Of a stretch of DNA of 13,433 nt, positions 6,377-13,211 are shown piece by piece. The DNA comes from CAZFAT01 sp964517075 (GTDB lineage: Bacteria > Acidobacteriota > Vicinamibacteria > Vicinamibacterales > SCN-69-37), in the NCBI GenBank assembly GCA_964517075.1, contig CAZFAT010000048.1:1-13433 (forward strand). Direction: 5' to 3'. The notes below the pieces were generated by a model. That model saw nothing but the letters and a program-made list of their open reading frames with translations, was not told the origin of the DNA and did not search any database. The translations under genes were made by a program, and so were the position numbers. How positions within the stretch are numbered: the stretch's first letter is position 1; each line of letters begins with the position of its first letter.

Positions 6377-8187
6377 TGGCCATGCCCGCCCTTTCCCCGC
6401 TGCCGGGCCCCGCTGGCCGCGGCCTGACGCTCGCCCTGGCGTTCCTCGTCGCGCTGCCGGCCCTGGCGGCGGGCCAGGCGGGGCCGGCCGAGCAGTACGA
6501 GCGCGCCCTGCTCCGCGAAGCTGCCGCGCGCGAGGCCCCCGCCCCGACGCTCGAGTCCCTGCGCGCCATTGCGGCCTCGTATGAGGCAATCGTCCGTCGA
6601 AATCCAAGAAGCGGTTTCTCGGACAACGCGCTCTGGCAGGCCGCGGGGGTGCTGCAACTGGCGCATGCGCGCTACGGCCAGGCGACCGATCGGCTCAGGG
6701 CGACGGGCCTGCTGGCATGGCTCAAGCGCGAGTACCCGCACAGCTCGCTCGCCACACGGGAGCTGCCGTCCCTGGAGCCTGCGCTGGCCAGTGGGCCGGA
6801 TCGGGACCCGATTTCGGTTACCGCCTCGGCCGAGGCCCCCTCGTCCCCGCCCGGTTCGACCGCTCCCCTCCCACCGGGCGGCGGCGCCGCCGTGCGCGCC
6901 ATTACCCACACGCCGCTGCCGCAGGGCGACCGGATCACGATCGAACTCACGCGCGAAGTGTCTTACTCCGCGGACCGGCTCGACGCCCCGGATCGAATCT
7001 TCGTGGATCTGACGCGTACCGCCGTGGCCCCCGCCTTGATCGACCAGGCGCTGGCGACCGTGTCGGGCCGGCTCGTCAAGGGCACCCGCGTGGGCGTGCA
7101 CCCGGACGGGACGAGCCGTGTCGTCCTCGACGTCACCGGCAAACCACGCTACAGCAGCTTTCCGCTGTACAACCCGTTCCGTCTGGTCATCGATGTGGAG
7201 TCCGAGGCGTTGCCGCGCGTGGCGCTCCCATCGCCATCGGCGAAGCTGACCGCCATGGCCCCGCCGGCAGCGACCGCGACCGCGGCCCGCCAGGAGGCGC
7301 CCCTCCCCACAGCGACGACGCCGCCGCCGACGGTGGCGGCCACGACCGTCGCACCCGGGACATCATCGCGGCCCGCGCCAGCCACCGCGTCGCCACCTGC
7401 CCCGGCCGTTCCTGCTCCACCGGCGCCGGCCGCCGCGGCGGTCACGAGCCGAGGCAACTACTCGCTCGCCCGGCAACTCGGTCTCAGCGTGTCACGGGTG
7501 GTGATCGATCCCGGCCATGGTGGACACGATCCTGGCGCCCAGGCCAATGGCCTCACCGAAGCGGACCTCGTGCTCGACGTGGCGCTGCGGCTCGAAGCGC
7601 TGCTGCGCGAGGAAGGTGTGGACGTCGTCCTGACGCGGCGCACCGCCACGTTCGTGTCGCTCGAAGAGCGCACGGCCATCGCTAACCGCGAGAACGCGGA
7701 CATGTTCGTCTCGATCCATGCGAATGCCAGCCCGCGGATCGCGACCTCGGGCATCGAAACGTACTTCCTCAACTTCGCCAGCAACCAGCAGGCCGAGGCG
7801 CTCGCCGCCCGCGAGAACGCCACCAGCGCCAAGACGATGGGAACGCTGCCGAGCCTGTTGAAGGCGATTGCCCTGAACAACAAGCTGGCGGAGTCGCGCG
7901 AACTGGCGAGCCTGGTGCAGTCGGCCCTGGTCCGCGCCCTGTCGGCCAAGCGCCGGTCGGTGAGGTCCCTCGGCGTGAAGCAGGCGCCCTTTGTCGTGCT
8001 GATCGGCGCGCAAATGCCGAGTATTCTCGCCGAGATTGGATTCATCACCAACCGGACGGAGGCCTCCGCCCTCAAGCTCCCCGCCGGCCGGGACGCCGTG
8101 GCTCAGGGACTGTTCGACGCCATTCTGAAGTATCAGGCCGCGTTGAAAAGCGCGCCGGCCGTCGCCCTCAGGCAGGAAGGGCGGTAA
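6373..8187 (+). CDS. N-acetylmuramoyl-L-alanine amidase, AmiC-like (TPR-like region, AMIN, Amidase_3)
   Basis: Periplasmic zinc amidase that cuts the peptide from MurNAc, splitting septal peptidoglycan. The 604-residue product starts with a signal peptide (hydrophobic core about 17-32, likely cut near an Ala-rich site around 33-36). A helical region (about 40-130) with TPR-like features follows (YEAIVRRNPRS, LKREYPHSS). The AMIN peptidoglycan-targeting domain spans about 174-276 and a Pro/Ala/Thr-rich linker about 290-360. The Amidase_3 catalytic domain begins at about 375: DPGHGG with H382, E396, H449 in VSIHANA, and E554 in LAEIGF. Between H449 and E554 is a long helical insertion resembling the autoinhibitory segment of AmiB/AmiC. 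ATG 6373 overlaps the ftsK stop (ATGA). In-frame ATGs at 6376 and 6382 are alternatives, and none has a clear ribosome-binding site, so coupled translation is likely. Confidence 0.92.
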   Translation: MMAMPALSPLPGPAGRGLTLALAFLVALPALAAGQAGPAEQYERALLREAAAREAPAPTLESLRAIAASYEAIVRRNPRSGFSDNALWQAAGVLQLAHARYGQATDRLRATGLLAWLKREYPHSSLATRELPSLEPALASGPDRDPISVTASAEAPSSPPGSTAPLPPGGGAAVRAITHTPLPQGDRITIELTREVSYSADRLDAPDRIFVDLTRTAVAPALIDQALATVSGRLVKGTRVGVHPDGTSRVVLDVTGKPRYSSFPLYNPFRLVIDVESEALPRVALPSPSAKLTAMAPPAATATAARQEAPLPTATTPPPTVAATTVAPGTSSRPAPATASPPAPAVPAPPAPAAAAVTSRGNYSLARQLGLSVSRVVIDPGHGGHDPGAQANGLTEADLVLDVALRLEALLREEGVDVVLTRRTATFVSLEERTAIANRENADMFVSIHANASPRIATSGIETYFLNFASNQQAEALAARENATSAKTMGTLPSLLKAIALNNKLAESRELASLVQSALVRALSAKRRSVRSLGVKQAPFVVLIGAQMPSILAEIGFITNRTEASALKLPAGRDAVAQGLFDAILKYQAALKSAPAVALRQEGR

Positions 8188-8190
8188 ACT

Positions 8191-8207
8191 GGAGGGCGAG
8201 ATCGCCC
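8191..8207 (+). promoter_or_regulatory. Ribosome-binding site fused to a small hairpin before the membrane-protein gene
   Basis: GGAGG (8191-8195) lies 12 nt before GTG 8208. GGGCG (8194-8198) can pair with CGCCC (8203-8207), a 5-bp stem with an AGAT loop that ends at the base before the start codon. The stem covers the 3' half of the ribosome-binding site, so it could either mask the site or shorten the effective spacing to the start. Role inferred. Confidence 0.4.
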
Positions 8208-8465
8208 GTGCAGACGTCCCGGCCCGACGCGTTCATCGTCACCATCCAGAAGACGCCCGCCGACGAGCTGACCATCAAGGACGTCGTCGTGGGCTCGCTC
8301 GGCGTGGCCGGCGTGCTGCTCCTGATCGCGATTGCGCTCGGTGGGGTACTGTCGGTGCTCCTGTTGGGTTGGCGGCGGCGTTTCCCGCTCGAGGCGGACC
8401 ATCCGCCCCCGGTCAGTCCGCTCATCCCCGATCCGACCGCCCGACCGACATCCCGAGCTCAATGA
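8208..8465 (+). CDS. Small single-pass membrane protein of unknown function
   Basis: An 85-residue product whose family I do not recognise. It has a polar N-terminus of about 22 residues, one long hydrophobic helix (about 26-54, Val/Leu/Ala/Gly-rich) and a basic WRRRF directly after it. A Pro-rich polar tail follows (PPPVSPLIPDPTARP). The basic residues after the helix suggest a cytoplasmic C-terminus with the N-terminus outside, by the positive-inside rule. A strong ribosome-binding sequence precedes GTG 8208 and the gene starts 20 nt after the amidase stop, which supports a real gene in the rnj-ftsK-amidase unit. Its context suggests a cell-envelope or division-linked job, but nothing in the sequence proves it. 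The last 44 bases overlap the convergent pepA gene, so the Pro-rich tail is coded opposite the PepA C-terminus. Confidence 0.7.
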   Translation: MQTSRPDAFIVTIQKTPADELTIKDVVVGSLGVAGVLLLIAIALGGVLSVLLLGWRRRFPLEADHPPPVSPLIPDPTARPTSRAQ

Positions 8466-9918
8466 GCATCCGCACGGCGACGCCCGTGGCGCCTTTCGGC
8501 TGGTAGGGCTTCTTGTCTTCGGCCCAGGCGGTCCCGGCGATGTCGAGATGCGCCCAGGGGCGGCCCTCGGCGAACTCGCGCAGAAAGGCCGCGGCGGTGA
8601 TCGCGCCTCCGGCGCGGCTGGCCGCGTTGGCCATGTCGGCGATCTCGCTCCGCAGTTCCTCGCGCGCTTCTTCGTAAATCGGCATCGGCCAGACGCGATC
8701 GCCGCCGCGCTGGGCCGCGGCGCGCACGGCGTCCACCCACGCCGGCGGCGTGCCGAAGAGTCCCGACACGGAGCGGCCGAGCGCCACGACGCAGGCCCCC
8801 GTCAGCGTCGCGACATCGACGAGGTGCGTGGCTCCCTGCTGGCCGGCGTACCAGAGCGCATCGGCCAGAATAAGGCGGCCCTCCGCGTCGGTGTTGATGA
8901 TTTCGATGGTCGTGCCGCTGGCGCCGGCAATGACATCGCCGGGCCGGGTGGCGCGCCCGCCGGGCATGTTCTCCGTTGTGGGAATGATGCCCAGGATCCG
9001 GCACGATCCGCCAAGCTGAGCGAGCGCCCGCATCGCACCGGCGACGGCGGCGCCGCCGGCCATGTCGTCTTTCATGCGATCCATGCCGTCAGCCGGCTTG
9101 ATCGAGATGCCGCCCGAATCGAACGTGACGCCCTTGCCGACGAACGCCAGCACGGGCGACTCGGGCGCACCCGGTGGATCGTGACGAATGACGATGATTC
9201 GCGGGGGCTCGGCACTGCCCTGCGCGACACCGAGCAACAGCCGCATGCCGAGGCTGGCAATCGCCTCTTCGTCGAGCACCTCGACGGCCAATCCGACATC
9301 GCCGAGCGCCGCCGAGACCCTCGACGCGAACTCGCGAGGCGTCAAGACGTTGCCCGGCTCGTTGGCCAGCGCCCGGGCGAAGTTCGCACACTCGCCAGTG
9401 ATGCGACCGCGGCGTACGGCCTCGTCGAGCGTTCGGCCCTCGGCGCCAGGGGCGACAATGACGCACCGCTCCGGGTAGGCGGGCGCCTCGGCGGCGCTCT
9501 TGTAGGACGAGGATAGAAACTCGGGCGCAGACAACCCGTCGGCGGCGGCCGCCGCCCACAGGGCGACATCGCCGCCCGTTCGCACGAGCCAGCCCACCGA
9601 GCGCGCGGCGCGCTCGCGCGCCGCATAACCGCAGGCGGCCGCCAGGCGTCGCAGCCGCTGCGGGTCGGCATCCTGACGGGAGCCGGCGCCGACGAACGCG
9701 AGGCTGCGGGGCTTCCATCCCGGCTCCGATACGCGCGCGACGAAGGTCGTGTAGAGCTTCCTGCGGAACTCACCCGACGCGAGCGCGCGACGCCACTCGC
9801 CGCCGACCGCCTCGTCAAATCCCGCGAGGTCGCCGGCGTGATCCTCTCCATCGAAGACGGGCACGAACAACACATCGACCGCGGCCTCCGCGGGCCGCGA
9901 CGGAAGACCGGTGAACAC
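8422..9918 (-). CDS. pepA: Leucyl aminopeptidase (M17 family)
   Basis: Cytoplasmic two-metal aminopeptidase, normally hexameric, that removes N-terminal residues from peptides. From GTG 9918 the product is 498 residues, close to E. coli PepA (503). Metal and active-site residues are all visible: K262 and D267 in VGKGVTFDSGG, K274, D285 in MKDDMAGG, and D344, E346 and R348 in the signature NTDAEGRL. The divergent N-terminal domain begins with a short strand region (VDVLFVPVFDGE). A TTG at 9945 would add nine residues. I prefer 9918 because the first conserved strand then lies at the usual distance from the start, but neither start has a good ribosome-binding site. It is the last gene of the leftward cluster and overlaps the convergent small membrane gene by 44 bp. 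Confidence 0.95.
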   Translation of the reverse strand: MFTGLPSRPAEAAVDVLFVPVFDGEDHAGDLAGFDEAVGGEWRRALASGEFRRKLYTTFVARVSEPGWKPRSLAFVGAGSRQDADPQRLRRLAAACGYAARERAARSVGWLVRTGGDVALWAAAAADGLSAPEFLSSSYKSAAEAPAYPERCVIVAPGAEGRTLDEAVRRGRITGECANFARALANEPGNVLTPREFASRVSAALGDVGLAVEVLDEEAIASLGMRLLLGVAQGSAEPPRIIVIRHDPPGAPESPVLAFVGKGVTFDSGGISIKPADGMDRMKDDMAGGAAVAGAMRALAQLGGSCRILGIIPTTENMPGGRATRPGDVIAGASGTTIEIINTDAEGRLILADALWYAGQQGATHLVDVATLTGACVVALGRSVSGLFGTPPAWVDAVRAAAQRGGDRVWPMPIYEEAREELRSEIADMANAASRAGGAITAAAFLREFAEGRPWAHLDIAGTAWAEDKKPYQPKGATGVAVRMLIELGMSVGRSDRG

Positions 9919-9946
9919 GGACGAGGCGAAGGACGGGTGCGGCAAG

Positions 9947-9971
9947 CGAACGATGATACTTCAGGCGTTCG
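9947..9971. repeat. Inverted repeat in the M67-pepA gap
   Basis: CGAACG (9947-9952) and CGTTCG (9966-9971) form a perfect 6-bp inverted repeat with a 13-nt spacer, within the 61-nt gap before GTG 9918. It brackets the -10-like element of pepA, so it could be an operator site, or a hairpin in a read-through transcript. No T-run follows, so it is not a standard terminator. Confidence 0.35.
9952..9957 (-). promoter_or_regulatory. Weak -10-like element for pepA
   Basis: On the minus strand TATCAT matches TATAAT at five of six positions. A CTGACG about 20 nt upstream is too far away to be a normal -35. Transcription would start near 9945, about 27 nt before GTG 9918. pepA could equally be read through from the upstream genes. 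Confidence 0.25.
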
Positions 9972-9979
9972 TGCGCGCG

Positions 9980-10390
9980 TCAGCCGAGCACGACGCGGTG
10001 CGATCGCCCCCGGACGATTCGAAACGCGCCGAACCGCACGCGACGCCCGTTGCACGCGACAATCACATGCACCCAGCCAGGATAATGGGCTTCGGCGCGG
10101 TCGGTGTCGGACGGCGCGGCCGGGCCATTCGGATGAGAGTGATAGACGCCCACAATCTCCAACGGGGGCGCACACGCACGAAGGATCCTGCGCAACTCGA
10201 TGTGGGCGCGATCGTCAATCCGATACCGGCGGTCGCTGCCAGCCGCGTTGCGCATTCGAACCGCGAAGCCCATCCGGCCACCGTGCCCAACCAGAAACCC
10301 ACAGCACTCCGCGGGATACGTCTCGCGCGCGTGCGCCGCGATGGCGCGACGCACGGCCGCCGGCAGCGAGACGCGGTCACCGCGGCTCAC
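9980..10390 (-). CDS. JAMM/MPN metallopeptidase, M67 family (Mec-like)
   Basis: A 136-residue stand-alone JAB1/MPN domain. The JAMM zinc signature is complete: E28 in PAECCGFLVG, then YHSHPNGPAAPSDTD with H84 and H86 as ligands, S94, and D97 as the third ligand (HxHx7SxxD). Related bacterial enzymes such as mycobacterial Mec cleave an amino acid or other group from the C-terminus of a ubiquitin-like sulfur carrier (CysO/ThiS/MoaD type). No such carrier, cysteine synthase or E1-like enzyme gene lies in the window, so the substrate here is unknown. GTG 10390 overlaps the aacS stop by 4 nt (GTGA) and has GGAG 8 nt upstream, which fixes the start and indicates translational coupling. A longer open frame extends upstream inside aacS but has no conserved sequence. 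Confidence 0.88.
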   Translation of the reverse strand: MSRGDRVSLPAAVRRAIAAHARETYPAECCGFLVGHGGRMGFAVRMRNAAGSDRRYRIDDRAHIELRRILRACAPPLEIVGVYHSHPNGPAAPSDTDRAEAHYPGWVHVIVACNGRRVRFGAFRIVRGRSHRVVLG

Positions 10391-12330
10391 GTGCCCAGCT
10401 CCGGCAAATCGCGAAACAAGTCCAGCACGTCGGGATTGGCCAGCGCCTCGCGATTGGTGACGGGCCGCCCGTGCAGCACGTCGCGGACCGCCAGTTCCAC
10501 GAGCTTGCCGCTGCGGGTCCGCGGCAGATCGGCGATCGCGACGATGCGGGCGGGGACGTGCCGGGGACTCGCGTGCTCGCGCAACCGTTGTCCAATCCGG
10601 CGCCGCAGCGTGTCGTCCAGCACGGCCCCCGGCGCCAGGCGGACGAACAGGACAATGCGTTCGGTGCCGCCCCACGCCTGCCCCACCGCGAGTCCCTCCG
10701 CGATCTCGGGCAGCGCCTCGAGCTGCCGGTAGATCTCCGCCGTGCCGATCCGCACACCTCCCGGGTTCAGGGTCGCGTCCGACCGGCCGTGGATGATGAA
10801 GCCGCCATGCGGTGTGCGCTGAATCCAGTCACCGTGGTGCCATCGTCCCGGAAAGCGCTCGAAGTACGCCGCCCGGTATCGGGCATCGCCCGGATCGGTC
10901 CAGAACCCAATCGGCATGGACGGAAACGGCGACGAACAGACGAGCTCGCCAGGCCGGTCGTCCACGGATCGGCCCTGCTCGTCCACGACGTCGACGTCCA
11001 TGCCCAGACCAGCGGCCTGAATCTCGCCGCGCCAGACCGGGCCGTTCGGATTGCCGCCCACGAAGCAGCTCACGATGTCCGTCCCGCCGGAAATCGAGGC
11101 CAGGTGGACGTCGGGAGCCACGGCGTCGTAGACGAAGTCGAAGTTCTCCGGAGACAGCGGCGACCCGGTGGACGTGATCGTCCGCACCGCGGAGAGGTCG
11201 TGCGTCTGCCGCGGCCGAAGGCCCGCCTGTCGCACCGCGTCGATGAAGCGCGCGGACACGCCACACAGCGTCATGCCGGTGCGCGCCGCGAGATCGAACA
11301 GGCGCGAACCGTCCGGATGCATCGGCGATCCGTCGTACAGCACCAACGTCGCCTGCGAGGCCAGGGCGGTCACGAGCCAGTTCCACATCATCCAGCCGCA
11401 GGTCGTGAAGTAGAAGACGCGGTCGCCCGCGCGGACGTCGCAGTGCAGCTGATGCTCCTTGAGGTGCTGGAGGAGCGTCCCGCCCGCGCCGTGCACGATG
11501 CACTTCGGCGTGCCGGTCGTGCCGGACGAATACAGAATGTAGAGGGGATGCGTGAAGGGGAACCGCGTGAACGTCAGCGAGGCCCCGTCGCCGCCGTGCA
11601 GCCAGTCATCCCAGGCGACGGCTCCGGCAGGCCAGACCGCCGGCGCCTGGTGTGGCATCGACACGACGACCACCTGTTTCAGCGCCGGCAGCGACGCCGC
11701 CACGGCCGCAAGCTTCGGCAACACGTCATGCCGCACGCCGGCGTACTGATAGCCGTCGACGCCGACGAGCACCACCGGCTCAATCTGTCCGAAGCGATCG
11801 AGGACGCCTTCGACGCCGAAGTCCGGCGAGCAGGTGGACCAGACGGCGCCAATCGCCGCCGTGGCCAGCGCGGCGATGACGGTCTCGGGAACATTGGGAA
11901 GGAGACCCGCGACCCGGTCGCCCGGCTGCACGCCCACGGATCGCAGCGCGGCGGCGGCGCGGGCGACGTCGCGACGGAGATCCTCGAACGACACGTCGCA
12001 CTCGCGGCCGTCCTCGGTGGTCGCGACAATCGCCGGCCCCGTCGCGCCATGGCCGAGCAGGTTCTCGGCAAAGTTCAGGCGTCCATCCGGAAAGAACCGC
12101 GCCCCGGGCATGCGGTGCACGTCGATCGCCAGCCGCTCGCCTGGATCGCCAATGACGCGGCAGAACGTCCACACCTGCTGCCAGAACGCCGGCGCCTGAT
12201 CGATCGACCAACGGTGGAGCGCCGCGTAGTCGGGAAACGGACCAGCACCATCGGCTTCCGCGTCGCGGATGAACCTGGTGAGTCGTGAGTGGGCGACCCG
12301 CGCGGCCGACGGCTCCCAGAGCGGCGCCAT
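10387..12330 (-). CDS. aacS: Acetoacetyl-CoA synthetase (acetoacetate-CoA ligase)
   Basis: ATP-dependent adenylate-forming enzyme that converts acetoacetate and CoA to acetoacetyl-CoA. The 647-residue product is the usual size (about 650-670). The N-terminus (APLWEPSAARVAHSRLTRF, FPDYAALHRWS, RLNFAENLL) is typical of acetoacetyl-CoA rather than acetyl-CoA synthetases. Further motifs are the phosphate loop YSSGTTGTPK at 267-276, the following HGAGG and TTCGWMMWNWL segments, the hinge region GRSDATLNPGGVRIG at 515-529, and the C-terminal catalytic lysine K609 in RTRSGK. ATG 12330 is chosen because the family-typical N-terminus begins there; the frame continues upstream only into tyrA. The gene begins 10 nt after tyrA and its stop overlaps the JAMM peptidase start. 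The enzyme serves use of ketone bodies, or of acetoacetate from leucine or tyrosine breakdown. Confidence 0.93.
   Translation of the reverse strand: MAPLWEPSAARVAHSRLTRFIRDAEADGAGPFPDYAALHRWSIDQAPAFWQQVWTFCRVIGDPGERLAIDVHRMPGARFFPDGRLNFAENLLGHGATGPAIVATTEDGRECDVSFEDLRRDVARAAAALRSVGVQPGDRVAGLLPNVPETVIAALATAAIGAVWSTCSPDFGVEGVLDRFGQIEPVVLVGVDGYQYAGVRHDVLPKLAAVAASLPALKQVVVVSMPHQAPAVWPAGAVAWDDWLHGGDGASLTFTRFPFTHPLYILYSSGTTGTPKCIVHGAGGTLLQHLKEHQLHCDVRAGDRVFYFTTCGWMMWNWLVTALASQATLVLYDGSPMHPDGSRLFDLAARTGMTLCGVSARFIDAVRQAGLRPRQTHDLSAVRTITSTGSPLSPENFDFVYDAVAPDVHLASISGGTDIVSCFVGGNPNGPVWRGEIQAAGLGMDVDVVDEQGRSVDDRPGELVCSSPFPSMPIGFWTDPGDARYRAAYFERFPGRWHHGDWIQRTPHGGFIIHGRSDATLNPGGVRIGTAEIYRQLEALPEIAEGLAVGQAWGGTERIVLFVRLAPGAVLDDTLRRRIGQRLREHASPRHVPARIVAIADLPRTRSGKLVELAVRDVLHGRPVTNREALANPDVLDLFRDLPELGT
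10399..10402 (-). promoter_or_regulatory. Ribosome-binding site of the M67 peptidase gene
   Basis: GGAG on the minus strand lies 8 nt before GTG 10390 and within the last codons of aacS. It decides the start of the JAMM gene against the longer open frame. Confidence 0.5.
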
Positions 12331-12340
12331 GACGCGCAGA

Positions 12341-13207
12341 TCAGCCGCCCGACGTATCGTCGCCGCGCCAGCGCGCACGGGCGGCACCCGCGCGATCGAA
12401 CGCTTCGCGCACCCACCCGTCCTCCGAGAGGTCGCGGCCGACGGGCAGGTTCCGGAGGAAGCGCCCAAGCGCCTCGGCGACGAAGTCCGCGTTGGGCGGG
12501 ACGATGCCCTGCCACAGCTCGGGTGGACTCGAGGCGAGCCGCGTCATGTCACGGAACGCCGGCCCGGCCAGCCGCAGCCCGTCATGGCCCACGCCATCGG
12601 CGGCCGCGTTCATCAGCGCGACGGCCACCAGCTGCGGCAGGTGGCTGACGTACGCCACGCGCCGGTCGTGCCCCTCGGCGTCAATCCACTGCGGCTCGGC
12701 GCCGAGCGCGCGGACGAACTGCTCCACCCGCGCGTTCACCGCCGGGCTGCCCGTGCCTTCCACCAGCAGCCACGGGCGACCAGCAAACAGGTCGGCCCGC
12801 GCATGCTCGATGCCCGCGCGCTCGCTGCCGGCCATGGGGTGACCGCCAACGAATGCCGGCAGCCCGGCGGCGCGTGCGGCGGCCACCACCTGGCGCTTGG
12901 TCGACGCCACGTCCGTCACCACGGTCGCCGCGGGCAGCCGCGTAAGCTGCGGCACGATCTCGAGCATCGCGGGAGGGGGCACTGCGAGCACGACGAGATC
13001 GACGACGTCGAGATCGGCGAGCGTGGATGCGGTCTGATGGATGGCGCCCCGGCGTTCGGCGGCGGCGGTGCGATCGGGCCGATCGAGCCCGATGATGACG
13101 GTCTCCGGGAAGCATTGGCGCGTCCGCAGCGCGATGGACCCGCCAATCAGTCCGAGGCCGATGAGGCCCACGCGGGAAAAGGCTGGATCGGCGGGAGACG
13201 CGGACAC
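12341..13207 (-). CDS. tyrA: Prephenate dehydrogenase
   Basis: Oxidatively decarboxylates prephenate to 4-hydroxyphenylpyruvate in tyrosine synthesis; an arogenate-preferring enzyme cannot be excluded by eye. The 288-residue product opens with an NAD-binding Rossmann motif, GLGLIGGS at 17-24. It continues with LVVLAVPP (71-78), DVASTK (99-104), the conserved GGHPMAGSE (121-129) with likely catalytic H123, and SHLPQLVA with H189 (188-195). The FRDMTRLA segment (219-226) contributes a substrate-binding arginine in relatives. There is no C-terminal ACT domain and no fused chorismate mutase, so this is the minimal monofunctional form. GTG 13207 begins 4 nt after the aroF stop, with GGAG 11 nt upstream. 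A longer frame to 13276 would overlap aroF and is not supported by conservation. Confidence 0.93.
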   Translation of the reverse strand: MSASPADPAFSRVGLIGLGLIGGSIALRTRQCFPETVIIGLDRPDRTAAAERRGAIHQTASTLADLDVVDLVVLAVPPPAMLEIVPQLTRLPAATVVTDVASTKRQVVAAARAAGLPAFVGGHPMAGSERAGIEHARADLFAGRPWLLVEGTGSPAVNARVEQFVRALGAEPQWIDAEGHDRRVAYVSHLPQLVAVALMNAAADGVGHDGLRLAGPAFRDMTRLASSPPELWQGIVPPNADFVAEALGRFLRNLPVGRDLSEDGWVREAFDRAGAARARWRGDDTSGG

Positions 13208-13211
13208 GGGC

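Noticed and set aside
3545..6607. A 1020-codon open frame on the minus strand across the rnj 3' end and ftsK, and a 554-codon one at 2175-3839
   Set aside because: They lie antisense to clear rnj and ftsK coding sequence, give low-complexity Arg/His/Asp-rich protein without domains, and are expected in very GC-rich DNA where stop codons are rare.
7250..7445. Repetitive CCG/GCC-rich stretch in the amidase gene
   Set aside because: It encodes the Pro/Ala/Thr linker between the AMIN and catalytic domains, with no exact tandem unit.
8125..8135. The 11-mer CTGAAGTATCA also occurs on the minus strand upstream of pepA (9964-9954)
   Set aside because: A shared 11-mer is expected by chance many times in a window of this size, and one copy is inside amidase codons.
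9838..12288. An 816-codon open frame on the plus strand opposite aacS and the JAMM gene, and a 394-codon one at 8332-9516 opposite pepA
   Set aside because: Both are shadows of well-recognised minus-strand genes and show no conserved motif.
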